From contig NZ_QJVJ01000015.1 of NCBI RefSeq assembly GCF_003217775.1, positions 62,001-126,000 of the forward strand: a stretch of 64,000 bases of DNA, in the 5' to 3' direction. Of the stretch, positions 16,631-25,443 are shown piece by piece. The first letter of the stretch is position 1. Every line of letters begins with the position of its first letter. Position numbers and translations under genes: made by a program. This stretch comes from Paenibacillus flagellatus (GTDB lineage: Bacteria > Bacillota > Bacilli > Paenibacillales > NBRC-103111). Below the pieces are notes generated by a model. The model saw nothing but the letters and a program-made list of their open reading frames with translations, did no database searches and was not told the DNA's origin.

Positions 16631-17851
16631 TTGAGACTTTTTAATTTTTCGGAGCGGATAGAATATGAAGATTTAATTCGTGGCAGGCACAATAGATGGG
16701 GAAATGATGCCCTTCTTTTCAGGGTAAATAGAGGGTTGGGGAAGCTAACCACAAGATACGGGAAAGATAACAAAGGCGATACATATGGATTCTTGCTGTT
16801 AGATAATAAGCCATTAATTAACAGCTATGGAGAAGAATTATACTGTCCAACCTGTGCCAAGATTTTAAGTATTGGTTTGGGCAGAGAAAAAGTGAATATG
16901 AGTTTAATCGACACTGTTAGACACTCACAAGATTTAAGCGATATCACTAATGCTTTTGAAACTATTAAACCAATGCTATCCCTATTAGAGGACGGGTATT
17001 ACTTTCTTACCCGCATTGAAATGATTCCAACTGACGGGGAAGGGAATTTTTTCTGGAATTTAACCAGTTCAAAGAAGCTCTATAAAGCAACGGCACCTGT
17101 GTATTATAAGTTCCATGTTAGTCCGGGCACTCCTAAATTTCTGCTTCCATCGCAGGGTATTACTATGTTGAACAAGGAAAGAGTTCACCATTATCTAGAT
17201 CAAATAAAGAATGGGAAGACCATGACCGGACTTGCTTTTTACTATGGAGGGTTCATGAGTACATTATTAGACGGGCACCATAGAGCAACCGCAGCTTATA
17301 TGGAAAATAAGAGTATCGATTGTTTGACCATATTAAAAGTTACTGGATTCGGATTTCATCAAGACAATAAGCCAAATAAGATTTATGTTGGCGGCGAAAC
17401 GTACGATTTCAATTCATTTAGTAATCCGGAAGGGATTTGTAACTATTTAAAAAAGATTTTCGAATCAAGAAAATCCAACCTTGAGGTTCAGGAGGTTGCG
17501 AGCCTTCTTGAAGATTGTCAAAACTTATGGATAGGCGAGGAAGCCTCTAAAATAGGAATCGATCTTGGACAAAGAGTATATCCAGACTATTTAGCAATTG
17601 CGTTCTCCGATATGGCTGGAGATGTATCAGATGAACGTATTAACGAGGCTATGGCCAGGCGGGATGACGAGGCGGAGTTTGAGCTGGAGATGATGTTTAA
17701 GAAGCTGCAAATACAAAAACCTAATAAAGCGTTTGAACTTTCAAAAAGAATAATCAATGACTCGAACTGGGCAATGCTTCTTGAAGATGCATTTCGTTAC
17801 TTATCAACACTAGACAGTTCGGAGGTTGAGGATCTATTTATCAAATATTGA
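16631..17851 (+). CDS. AT-rich orphan gene with a DGHHR (ParB/sulfiredoxin-like) motif
   Basis: A 406-residue cytoplasmic protein I cannot place in a named family. The centre carries LDGHHRATAAY, matching the DGHHR/DGxHR core of ParB/sulfiredoxin-fold and DUF1015-type domains. A CPTC pair sits near residue 72. The C-terminal part is charged and helical. The gene is clearly richer in A+T than its neighbours, which suggests transfer. The start is probably TTG 16631 with AGGGGTGA upstream; a GTG 24 bases earlier lacks a binding site. After the TGA stop the same frame continues for 22 codons (DSEYDSKNVCRKIADEYLNN) to a TAA at 17918, so the C-terminus may have been shortened by a nonsense mutation. 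Confidence 0.75.
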   Translation: MRLFNFSERIEYEDLIRGRHNRWGNDALLFRVNRGLGKLTTRYGKDNKGDTYGFLLLDNKPLINSYGEELYCPTCAKILSIGLGREKVNMSLIDTVRHSQDLSDITNAFETIKPMLSLLEDGYYFLTRIEMIPTDGEGNFFWNLTSSKKLYKATAPVYYKFHVSPGTPKFLLPSQGITMLNKERVHHYLDQIKNGKTMTGLAFYYGGFMSTLLDGHHRATAAYMENKSIDCLTILKVTGFGFHQDNKPNKIYVGGETYDFNSFSNPEGICNYLKKIFESRKSNLEVQEVASLLEDCQNLWIGEEASKIGIDLGQRVYPDYLAIAFSDMAGDVSDERINEAMARRDDEAEFELEMMFKKLQIQKPNKAFELSKRIINDSNWAMLLEDAFRYLSTLDSSEVEDLFIKY

Positions 17852-17960
17852 ATTGATTCCGAATATGATTCAAAGAATGTATGCCGAAAAATAGCAGATG
17901 AATATTTGAATAATCGGTAACCTTGAACTTAAAAGTGTTCGTTTCGTTCCCTAACGCCCC

Positions 17961-17986
17961 AAGCCCTTTCGCAGAGAGGGCTTTTT
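17961..17986 (+). terminator. Rho-independent terminator of the AT-rich orphan
   Basis: AAGCCCT (17961-17967) pairs with AGGGCTT (17977-17983), followed by a T tract. The rest of 17852-18167 holds only the possible read-through tail of the orphan and the upstream region of the next gene. Confidence 0.7.
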
Positions 17987-18167
17987 CACATTCGCATCGG
18001 TCTTTCTAACGATTTTCGTTACCAAAACGAACGTTCCCCGTATTATGATAGACAAGATCCGACAAACGGCAGCGGATCGGAACCGAATTCCTTTTCATAA
18101 CTCGAATCATTGGAGAAGTTCGGCCGTACATTGGATTGAACAATAACGGAGCAGAGGTTGTCCATCT

Positions 18168-20552
18168 ATGAATAAGCCCTTTATCGATCAAGCCGATACG
18201 TGGTATAGCCGGGCCGAGCGGAAGGCGGCGCACTATTACGCCTCGCTGTATGCGCAGGTCGCGGAGAAAGCTTATGTGCCCCTGCTGACGGAAGATTTCC
18301 GGGCGTGGCAGCGGAATCGGATTCGTCCGCGTTCGTGGCTGTCCTTGTTGCCGCGGGGGATGAATAAGCCGGATCCCCGGGACGATATTCGCTCTATGCG
18401 ATGGTTGGCTCGCACGGGCAAGCTGGAACGGTACTTGCACCGCAGCATGTCGTACATCTATATGAGGGATTTGGGCAAGGAGCTGGACAATCCGGCCACG
18501 CAGGACAAAATTCGGCGCGCGGTCGCCGACGTCCGCGAGCAGTTGACGCGTTCCGCCGCCGCGAGCCGGGACGATCAGCCGGACTATATGAGCTTGGCGT
18601 GGCTGTATCGGCGAGCGCAGAAGGAAGGCGTCGAGTCCGCGGTCATCTGGGTGATCGACAAGCTGAAAACCGTCGCCGCCCGCATGCCGGAGGAATTGAA
18701 CCCCGAGCATGCGCAGCGCAAGCTGATCAAAATTATGGTCGGGGTCGTGATGCATGCGATCGACGAGCTGGACGACGAGCCGTCGTCCGCGGAACGCGCC
18801 CGGCGAATCGACGAAGCCGTTCGGCTCGGCTACTCCTATGGTCTGACGTATCCGTTCGTCGACGACCTGCTCGATTCCCGATTATTGACCGCGCGGGAGA
18901 AAGAACGATATTCCGCCCTAATCCGCACCGCGCTTCTGACCGGGACCGTGCCGGAGCTGGGCGAGTGGGCCGAAGAGCGGATGGAGCTGATCCGGTACGT
19001 GCACGCGGAGCTCCGGGAAGCGTTCGACTATATCGCGGGGCGTCAGCGGCCGGAAACGCGAAACACGTTTTTCGAGCAGGCGTACGTGTTTTTCCATGCC
19101 CAGGAGGCCGACCGGAAGAAGGACCTGTCCAACCCGGATTATACCAACGAGGACCTGTACATCCCCATCATCTTGAAGTCCGCTTCTTCCCGTTCGATCG
19201 TCCGTTCCGTCATTCACGCCCCTGCGGACGAAGGCTTCGACAACCGGACGTTTTATTACGGCATCTACAACCAGCTGGCCGACGATTTCGCGGATATGGC
19301 CGAGGATACGCAAGCCGGCGCGGTTACGCCGTACACGTATTATTTGAAATACCGCGACCGGCGCCCCGATCTGATCAACCCCTTCGAGCTGTACTGGACG
19401 GTTATCGCCCATTTGATCCATCGCGTCTACCGCTCCGACGCCGAAACCCGCGACGTCATCCTCGACCGCGCGATCAACGGATTAAAGCGCTGCAAGGCGC
19501 GGCTGGGAGAGAAAGCGTACCGGGAAACGATGGACCTTTTCGCCTCCGGGCACCCGGAATTCAACCGGCTCGTGCAGCGCATGGTACGCAGAGCGGACGA
19601 CGTCGATTTTTTCGACAAGCTGCTGCGGGACCAGATGGTCGCCGTTCTCAGAAAGAGCCGGGACGATAAGAAACGTTTTCTCGATACGATCGAAACGATC
19701 CGCCGGCGCATCAACGACGTTCTGCCGATTGCGAAGCCCGACGAAGCTTTGCCGATGAAGGAGACGCTGATTGACGCGGCGAATTACAGCCTGGAAGGGG
19801 ACGGGAAGCGGCTGCGGCCGATCCTGACTTGGGTCATGGGCGTAGACGAATACGGTCTGGACGCCGCGGCGATCGTGCCGCTGCTGCGATCGTTGGAATA
19901 TATGCATACCGCCTCCCTCATCTTCGACGACCTGCCGTCCCAAGACAACGCCTCCACCCGCAGAGGGCGTCCGACGCTGCATCGTCTGCATACGAGCGCC
20001 ACGGCGGAGCTGACCGGGCTGTTCCTGATTCAGAAGGCGATCGGGGAGCAGGCGTCGCTGGACCGGTTTCCCGCCGAAGCCGTACTCGCCCTGATGCAGT
20101 ATTCGGCCCGGAAGGCGGAGGACATGTGCATGGGGCAGGCGATGGACTTGGAAGCGAAGGGCAAGGCATTGACGCTGGAGCAGCTGAACGCGATGTGCTT
20201 CTACAAAACCGGCGTCGCCTTCGAAGCGTGCCTCGTCATGCCGGCCATTCTCGCCCGGGTCCCGGAGCCGGAAATCGCGGCGCTGAAGACGTACGCCTAC
20301 CATGCGGGCATCGCCTTCCAAATTCGGGACGACTTGCTGGACGTGGAGGGCGATCGGCTCCTGCTCGGGAAACCCGTCGGCCATGACGCGGAAAACCGCA
20401 GCTCGACATTCGTGACCGTCCTCGGCTTGGACGGGGCCAAGAAAGCGATGTGGGAGCACTACTGCCTGGCCGTGGAAGCGCTGAAGGAGAAGCCGCGCGG
20501 CACCGCGTTTTTGAAAAGCTTGTTGAATTATATGATCAATCGCGATCGGTAA
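18168..20552 (+). CDS. Tandem class I isoprenoid synthase: polyprenyl synthetase with an N-terminal synthase-like domain
   Basis: A 794-residue protein, over twice the length of an ordinary prenyl synthase. Residues ~515-794 are a clear trans-isoprenyl diphosphate synthase: GDGKRLRP (545-550), first Asp-rich motif FDDLPSQD (587-593), RRGRP (598-602) and second motif QIRDDLLD (718-725). Residues 1-510 also show class I features: VDDLLDS (231-237) and QLADDFADMAED (369-380), 140 residues apart, close to the 134-residue spacing in the C-terminal half. A plausible reading is a fused prenyltransferase plus a second synthase/cyclase, similar in order to fungal chimeric terpene synthases. Alternatively the N-terminal part may be non-catalytic. 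It is soluble and probably monocistronic; a DinB gene follows 33 bp later. Confidence 0.8.
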   Translation: MNKPFIDQADTWYSRAERKAAHYYASLYAQVAEKAYVPLLTEDFRAWQRNRIRPRSWLSLLPRGMNKPDPRDDIRSMRWLARTGKLERYLHRSMSYIYMRDLGKELDNPATQDKIRRAVADVREQLTRSAAASRDDQPDYMSLAWLYRRAQKEGVESAVIWVIDKLKTVAARMPEELNPEHAQRKLIKIMVGVVMHAIDELDDEPSSAERARRIDEAVRLGYSYGLTYPFVDDLLDSRLLTAREKERYSALIRTALLTGTVPELGEWAEERMELIRYVHAELREAFDYIAGRQRPETRNTFFEQAYVFFHAQEADRKKDLSNPDYTNEDLYIPIILKSASSRSIVRSVIHAPADEGFDNRTFYYGIYNQLADDFADMAEDTQAGAVTPYTYYLKYRDRRPDLINPFELYWTVIAHLIHRVYRSDAETRDVILDRAINGLKRCKARLGEKAYRETMDLFASGHPEFNRLVQRMVRRADDVDFFDKLLRDQMVAVLRKSRDDKKRFLDTIETIRRRINDVLPIAKPDEALPMKETLIDAANYSLEGDGKRLRPILTWVMGVDEYGLDAAAIVPLLRSLEYMHTASLIFDDLPSQDNASTRRGRPTLHRLHTSATAELTGLFLIQKAIGEQASLDRFPAEAVLALMQYSARKAEDMCMGQAMDLEAKGKALTLEQLNAMCFYKTGVAFEACLVMPAILARVPEPEIAALKTYAYHAGIAFQIRDDLLDVEGDRLLLGKPVGHDAENRSSTFVTVLGLDGAKKAMWEHYCLAVEALKEKPRGTAFLKSLLNYMINRDR

Positions 20553-20585
20553 AAAACGGTTGCGGTCAAAGAAAGGAGCGGTTGC

Positions 20586-21122
20586 ATGCCTTTTCAGATA
20601 CAGGAAGCGATCGAGGTGCTGGAGCGTACGCCGCAGACGCTGGAAACGTTTTTGGCCGGGTTATCGGACGGGTGGCTGGCGTGCAGGGAAGGGGAGGGAA
20701 CGTGGAACGTCTCCGAGGTGATCGGGCATCTGATCGAGGGCGAGAAGTCCAATTGGGTGCCGAGGCTGGAATTCATTCTTCGCGAAGGCGAGAGCAAGCC
20801 GTTCCCCGCGTTCGATCGGCATTCCCACTTGAAGGAAGAACCGGAGAAGCCGATCGGGCAAAAGCTGCACGAATTCAAAACGATCCGAGCCCGTAATATC
20901 GCCAAGCTTCAAGAGCTTGTCGGGGACGCGAGGCAGCTCGAACGGACGGGGATGCATCCAGCATTCGGCACGGTGAAGGTCCGGGAGCTGCTTTCCGCGT
21001 GGGTCGTCCACGACCTGACGCATATAGCGCAAATCGTACGGGTGATGGCCGAGCGATACCGGACGGACGTCGGGCCTTGGAGCCAATACCTGGGTATATT
21101 GAAAAAAGCCCCTTCCGAGTAA
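20586..21122 (+). CDS. DinB-family protein
   Basis: A 178-residue four-helix DinB/YfiT-like protein. Visible signatures are [19 protein letters not shown], with His48-type metal ligand, and the C-terminal helix [18 protein letters not shown], giving the His triad expected for a divalent metal. Members act as thiol S-transferases or have unknown roles. ATG 20586 follows AAAGGAGCGG. It lies 33 bp after the isoprenoid synthase, so it may share its transcript. Confidence 0.9.
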   Translation: MPFQIQEAIEVLERTPQTLETFLAGLSDGWLACREGEGTWNVSEVIGHLIEGEKSNWVPRLEFILREGESKPFPAFDRHSHLKEEPEKPIGQKLHEFKTIRARNIAKLQELVGDARQLERTGMHPAFGTVKVRELLSAWVVHDLTHIAQIVRVMAERYRTDVGPWSQYLGILKKAPSE

Positions 21123-21130
21123 AGGGGCTT
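21102..21130 (-). terminator. Terminator between DinB and LuxR genes
   Basis: AAGCCCCTT (21106-21114) and AAGGGGCTT (21122-21130) form a stem overlapping the DinB stop codon. The T tract is on the minus strand, so it terminates the LuxR-type gene; it may also work weakly for DinB. Confidence 0.75.
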
Positions 21131-21142
21131 CGGTGCCGACGG

Positions 21143-23209
21143 TTATTCGGCAGGCCGGACACGCTGCAGAACGGCTTTGATGAGCTGGCTGCGGTTTTTC
21201 ACTTCCATCTTCGCATACACGGAGCTTAGGTGCTTCTTGACCGTAACGACACTAATGAAAAGCCGTGACGCGATTTCCGGATTGGAGCAGCCTTCCATGA
21301 TGCATAGGGCGACCTCGCGCTCGCGCTCCGTCAAACCGCGGCCGACGAACGGATCGCCTTGCGCCGTGCCCTCCGTCGCCTTGTCCGGCCGCGCCCCGAT
21401 GCGGTTCAGCATGGCCGCCAAAAAGGCGTCCAGCTTCTCTCCCCGCGTATCCAAGACGAAGGTAGGCGTCGGGGTTTTCCCGTCGTAGCTGCAATGGACG
21501 ACGCCGGGCACCTCCTCGAACCCGAGCCCGAGGTGGGAGTCGCGGAACATCGGAAGCGGGGGCGGGGAAGCGAAGAACAGCTTGCCCGAGCACATGTAAT
21601 TGTACATCTGGGATGCGGCTTCCTTAAGCAGGACGGAGTCCGTCCAATCCCCGATATCGATGCTCCGGATGAACCAGCCGGCTTGCTCGGACTCCGGCAC
21701 GTCCAGCCTGTTGCGCTCCGAAGCCGATAGGCTGCGAATATAGGGGCCGGAGAACGGATTGCGTTCCAAGTAACGCAGCGTCCCCCGGTTCATCGGAACG
21801 ATGGCCGACAGACCGTGCACCGATCCGTCTTGCCCTCTCATCAGCATGACCGACGGCTGACCAAGCCCGAGCAGCTCCTCCAAATCGAGCCCCTCGATCG
21901 TATACAGCAATTCCTCCGCCGATAGCGTCAGCTCCAGCCGGGCGCCCGTCATCGGATCGACGCCGCTGCGGGAAACCGGCTTCGCTTCCCGGCGCCGCCG
22001 CTTCAAGTACTCGGTCCCTTCCCCGAGATTGGCGGCCGTTAGCGGCTCCCACGTCCACTCCGTCTCTCCCGGCGTATTCAGGTGCGCCCGGATCAAGGCA
22101 TCTCCGATATACCCGAACAGCTCGGCCACTTCCCAAGCGACATCCCTTTGGCCGCGGGCTTCCTTGATGACGGATGCGTAGTAGCGGACGCAGCGCTCCG
22201 TCAGTTTGCCGAAGCGTCCGGGCGTCCGTTCTTTCAGCAGGCCGCGAATCGATTCCCGCATCAGGTCGTGAAGAATCCAGCCCCTGTCGATTTTCCGGAC
22301 GAACGAAAGGTTCACGAGCCTCTCGAACGCATCCGTCCTTACGTCCCGTTCCATGACGTATGCGACCACTTCCTGATTGAACGCCTTCAGCATGGAGGCC
22401 GCCTCTACGAGGTGACGAAGCTCTTCGTCCGGCACCTCCTTCAACCAAGACGAAGCGAGCTCCGTGGACCATCCGGCGTCCGTCAGCGGACCGTTCCCGG
22501 CGAGTAGCTCCGTCGAGACGGCCAGCGACAGCGAAAGCGCGTGCCCTCTCGTACGCTCCCAAAGCCGCTCCGCCTGCGCTTCCTCGGCAAGGCCGCACCG
22601 ACGAGCATAGTCCGTGACGTCCTGCCGAGTCAGAGGGCCGACGGCGAGCCAGAGGACGCGCTCTCTCCAGGCCGGGGATACGAGCCACGGCCCCTTGAGC
22701 GGATGCCGCCCCGCCAATATAACCAGAATGCCCGGGGCCAAATCGCTTAAAAACCGCTCTCGCACCCATCCATCCAACCCGGTCATATCCTCGTACGTAT
22801 CCAAAGCCACGACGACGCGGCGATGCTGCGCCATCCGGTTCAGCCCGGCCCTCAGCGCGTCCAGCGGGTCTTCCTCTCCGCCGCCCGCTCCGAGTGCGGC
22901 CGGAAGCTGAAGGAGCAGCCGTCTGCACAAATCGTCGCCCGTCCGGCTGAATTCCCGGCTGTCCAGCTGCAGAAACGCCGCTCCGCGCCGGTTCGCCTGC
23001 CTGCGGAACGTATCGAGCAGCGTGCTTTTGCCGACGCCGCCCGTGCCGTACAAGTTCCACACGGGCCGCTCCAACGGCTCGCCGGACAAAAACCGGTCGA
23101 ACAGCGCTCTCTCCCGGTCGCGGCCAACCCAATAGGGCTCTTCGCGGTCGCCGATGCCCGGCTGGGCCTTCGGCCTGCCCCGTTCGAATCGCAATAGGTC
23201 TCCGTTCAT
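21143..23209 (-). CDS. STAND-type ATPase with GNAT-like domain and LuxR HTH
   Basis: A 688-residue regulator. A P-loop ATPase occupies the N-terminal part (YGTGGVGKSTLL, residues 54-65; VVVALDTYEDM as Walker B). A helical region follows. Residues ~454-600 look like a GNAT acetyltransferase fold: a beta-rich AIVPMNRGTL segment, an acidic helix, then SHLGLGFEEVPG, the typical end of that fold, and FVLDTRGEKL. A LuxR/GerE HTH closes the protein (residues ~625-688; LTEREREVALCIMEGCSN). I chose ATG 23209 with GGGAGG six bases upstream. MalT-like proteins have ATPase and HTH but no GNAT. It diverges from a cupin gene. A paralogue lies at 58636. Confidence 0.85.
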   Translation of the reverse strand: MNGDLLRFERGRPKAQPGIGDREEPYWVGRDRERALFDRFLSGEPLERPVWNLYGTGGVGKSTLLDTFRRQANRRGAAFLQLDSREFSRTGDDLCRRLLLQLPAALGAGGGEEDPLDALRAGLNRMAQHRRVVVALDTYEDMTGLDGWVRERFLSDLAPGILVILAGRHPLKGPWLVSPAWRERVLWLAVGPLTRQDVTDYARRCGLAEEAQAERLWERTRGHALSLSLAVSTELLAGNGPLTDAGWSTELASSWLKEVPDEELRHLVEAASMLKAFNQEVVAYVMERDVRTDAFERLVNLSFVRKIDRGWILHDLMRESIRGLLKERTPGRFGKLTERCVRYYASVIKEARGQRDVAWEVAELFGYIGDALIRAHLNTPGETEWTWEPLTAANLGEGTEYLKRRRREAKPVSRSGVDPMTGARLELTLSAEELLYTIEGLDLEELLGLGQPSVMLMRGQDGSVHGLSAIVPMNRGTLRYLERNPFSGPYIRSLSASERNRLDVPESEQAGWFIRSIDIGDWTDSVLLKEAASQMYNYMCSGKLFFASPPPLPMFRDSHLGLGFEEVPGVVHCSYDGKTPTPTFVLDTRGEKLDAFLAAMLNRIGARPDKATEGTAQGDPFVGRGLTEREREVALCIMEGCSNPEIASRLFISVVTVKKHLSSVYAKMEVKNRSQLIKAVLQRVRPAE

Positions 23210-23280
23210 GCCGAACCTCCCGTTTTCCCCGTCTCTAACGGCCATCCGCCCCTGAATGCACCTAAAGTATACTACCAAAT

Positions 23281-23294
23281 TATACCGCGGTATA
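23281..23294. promoter_or_regulatory. 14-bp perfect palindrome in the LuxR/cupin divergent region
   Basis: TATACCGCGGTATA lies about 72 bp upstream of the LuxR-type gene and 82 bp upstream of the cupin gene; AGTATACT (23267-23274) is a second short palindrome beside it. A dimeric regulator such as the LuxR-HTH protein is a reasonable binder. Confidence 0.5.
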
Positions 23295-23375
23295 GTGTTC
23301 CGATCAGCCATTCGGATGATAAGGTGGAGACATGCGAAAATGGCATGAAGGTAAGAGGGAAGGAGGAATTCGGAC

Positions 23376-23957
23376 TTGTCTGATGCGGCATTGCCGAGAA
23401 CGATCGAAAATCCGCTCGTCCGGGATCGGGTAACGTTCATCGAGACCGGGGCGGAATCCGGAGGCGCCCATGAGCGGGTGGAGGTCGAGCTGGCACCCGG
23501 AGGGGGAGTGGATCCGCATTACCATCTCGCCTTTACGGAGCATTTTGCGGCGGTACAAGGCCTGCTTCATCTGGAGCTGGACGGCCGGCATATCGAGCTC
23601 CGTCCCGGTCAAACCGCCTCGGCTCCGCCGGGGGTGCTGCACCGATTTTTCAACCCGGGCCGGGAGAAGATCGTGTTTCAGGTCAAGGTGGCTCCGGCCA
23701 GACGCTTCGAGTCGATGCTCCGCATTGCATACGGCTTGGCCCGGGACGGCAAAGTGAGGAGGAAGAGCGGCATTCCCCGCAGCGCGCTCGATATGGCCGT
23801 CCTGTTCGAGCTCGGCGAGACGTACACGGGAGCGATGCCGTTAGGGCTGCAAAAGGCGATATTCGGCCTGCTGTACCGGATCGCCAAATGGAGGGGCGCG
23901 GAACGAAGGCTGTTCGACGCGTATTGCGGAGGAATGAACGGAAAGGATGATCGATAA
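23376..23957 (+). CDS. Cupin-domain protein
   Basis: A 193-residue protein with one cupin_2 domain in the first ~110 residues. Metal-ligand motifs are VDPHYHLAFTEHFAAVQG and, near the end of the barrel, APPGVLHRFFNPG. The C-terminal ~80 residues are helical and unassigned. Cupins of this type bind small molecules or are dioxygenases; no substrate can be named. The start is TTG 23376 with AAGGAGG about ten bases upstream. Its TAA overlaps the ATG of the next gene (TAATG), so the two are coupled. Confidence 0.85.
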   Translation: MSDAALPRTIENPLVRDRVTFIETGAESGGAHERVEVELAPGGGVDPHYHLAFTEHFAAVQGLLHLELDGRHIELRPGQTASAPPGVLHRFFNPGREKIVFQVKVAPARRFESMLRIAYGLARDGKVRRKSGIPRSALDMAVLFELGETYTGAMPLGLQKAIFGLLYRIAKWRGAERRLFDAYCGGMNGKDDR

Positions 23958-24370
23958 TGGGAATTTGGATGATCAAAATCGCTTCGTTTTATTTTCTGGT
24001 CGGGGTCGTGATGGGGATGGGGATGTCCATGACCGAAAGCTACGGACTCAGTCCCGTTCACGTGCATTTAAACTTGATCGGATGGGTGTCGATGGCGATC
24101 GGCGGGCTCGTGTACGAACGGTTCCCCTCGGCGGCCCGTACGTTGGGCAAGCTGCATTTCTGGATGCATAACGCAGGAGTCCCCCTCATGATGGGCGGGC
24201 TGGCCGCCTATATTCTCGGCTTCCCCGTCCTCGCTCCGCTGATCCCGGTCGGCGGCATCCTGATCGTGCTCGGCACGCTGCTCTTCTTCCTCAACGTCGT
24301 GCGCAACGTCCACGGCGTCCGGGAAGCCCAGGCCGACCGATCGGCGTCTCGTTCCACCCCCGCAGGATAA
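23957..24370 (+). CDS. Small haem-copper-oxidase-subunit-I-like membrane protein
   Basis: A 137-residue membrane protein with four predicted transmembrane helices. The segment SPVHVHLNLIGWVSMAIGG and later LHFWMHNAGVPLM resemble helices of cytochrome oxidase subunit I, with histidines that could ligate haem. It is far too short to be a full oxidase, matching small stand-alone 'subunit I-like' proteins found in Firmicutes and others. The start overlaps the cupin stop codon by one base, so the pair form a translationally coupled operon under the divergent LuxR-type regulator. Role unknown. Confidence 0.75.
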   Translation: MGIWMIKIASFYFLVGVVMGMGMSMTESYGLSPVHVHLNLIGWVSMAIGGLVYERFPSAARTLGKLHFWMHNAGVPLMMGGLAAYILGFPVLAPLIPVGGILIVLGTLLFFLNVVRNVHGVREAQADRSASRSTPAG

Positions 24371-24457
24371 TCTTGTCGCACCCGGGAGAGAAACGCCGCT
24401 CGGCGGACGCCCCGTCGTCCGGCGTTCCACTCCCCGCTTGGGCGACGGGACGCCCCG

Positions 24458-25189
24458 TCAATCGGTCAGCTCGGCCAGCTTCGCGAAGTAAGCGAGCCCG
24501 TCCGCGTCGACGGCGCTTCTGCCGTAGGCGTCGAGAAACAGCCCGTTATAGGCGTCGGTTTTCAAATTGAACGCCAGCGTCCAAAGCCCCCAGTACAAGT
24601 CGCAATGCCGGTCTCCCACCCCGCCGCTCCCTACGTCGATGAACCCCTTGAACGAAAAACGATCCATGACGATGTTCGGCAAGCAATAGTCCCCGTGAAT
24701 GACGGTATCGTCCGCAGCCGCATAGCGGATCTCCTTCAGCGCGCCGAGGTTTGCTTCCTTCTCCGCCGCTTCCCGTACCATTTCGGCCGTACGATCCCGG
24801 TAGGGGCAGCCGTCGGTGGGGAGGGAGTGGAGCATGCGCAAATATTCGCCGAATGCGCCGGCCAGCCGACGAGGGTGATCGAGATGCGATCGTGCGGTAC
24901 CGTCTTCGCCGCTAACCGCTTCCGTCAATAAATAGTCGCTTTCCGCGTCGGATTCGTAGGCGATGACGGCCGGAGCCAACCGGTGTCCGTGCAAAAACGC
25001 CGTCATGCCGCATTCCCGTTCCAGAGCGCCTTTGCGGCTTATTTTCAGAAAAGCGGAGACGTCTCCCTCGATCCGGTACGTTCGCGCCGTATCGGAGCAG
25101 CTGCTGTCGGAAATCACGGCGCCTTTCAAATACGGTCGAATGAGAAGCGGTACCGCCTCCCTATCGAGTGAAACCTTCGTTCTGTCCAT
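24458..25189 (-). CDS. APH(3')-like aminoglycoside phosphotransferase family protein
   Basis: A 243-residue kinase-fold phosphotransferase. The catalytic loop is VIHGDYCLPNIVMD, with the metal-binding DxD-type segment GFIDVGSGGVGDRHCDL, matching APH(3') enzymes; the N-terminal Lys loop is AFLKISRKG. APH(3') enzymes phosphorylate the 3'-OH of kanamycin-type drugs; resistance should not be assumed without testing, since chromosomal homologues can have other substrates. ATG 25189 has GGGAGG nine bases upstream and was preferred over an ATG 36 bases earlier. Confidence 0.85.
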   Translation of the reverse strand: MDRTKVSLDREAVPLLIRPYLKGAVISDSSCSDTARTYRIEGDVSAFLKISRKGALERECGMTAFLHGHRLAPAVIAYESDAESDYLLTEAVSGEDGTARSHLDHPRRLAGAFGEYLRMLHSLPTDGCPYRDRTAEMVREAAEKEANLGALKEIRYAAADDTVIHGDYCLPNIVMDRFSFKGFIDVGSGGVGDRHCDLYWGLWTLAFNLKTDAYNGLFLDAYGRSAVDADGLAYFAKLAELTD

Positions 25190-25443
25190 TCGCTCCATCC
25201 TCCCGAACAATCGTTTGGCATCCATGATACCATAGAGTCGAAGGCCGGTTGCGGGAAAATTCGGCCATAATCAAAATGTCGTGCGTCGAAGCCGCACGCG
25301 TCATGGTACGATGTGGCGAGGGCGCTCCGGTATGGTATTCCGGCTTGCGAACGAAGCGGGCGAACGCCCGCGATGCGATCGGGCCAACCTTTCCGGAGCC
25401 TCGGTCCTAAGCGGGATGATATGCGTATAGGGAGGGGATTGCC

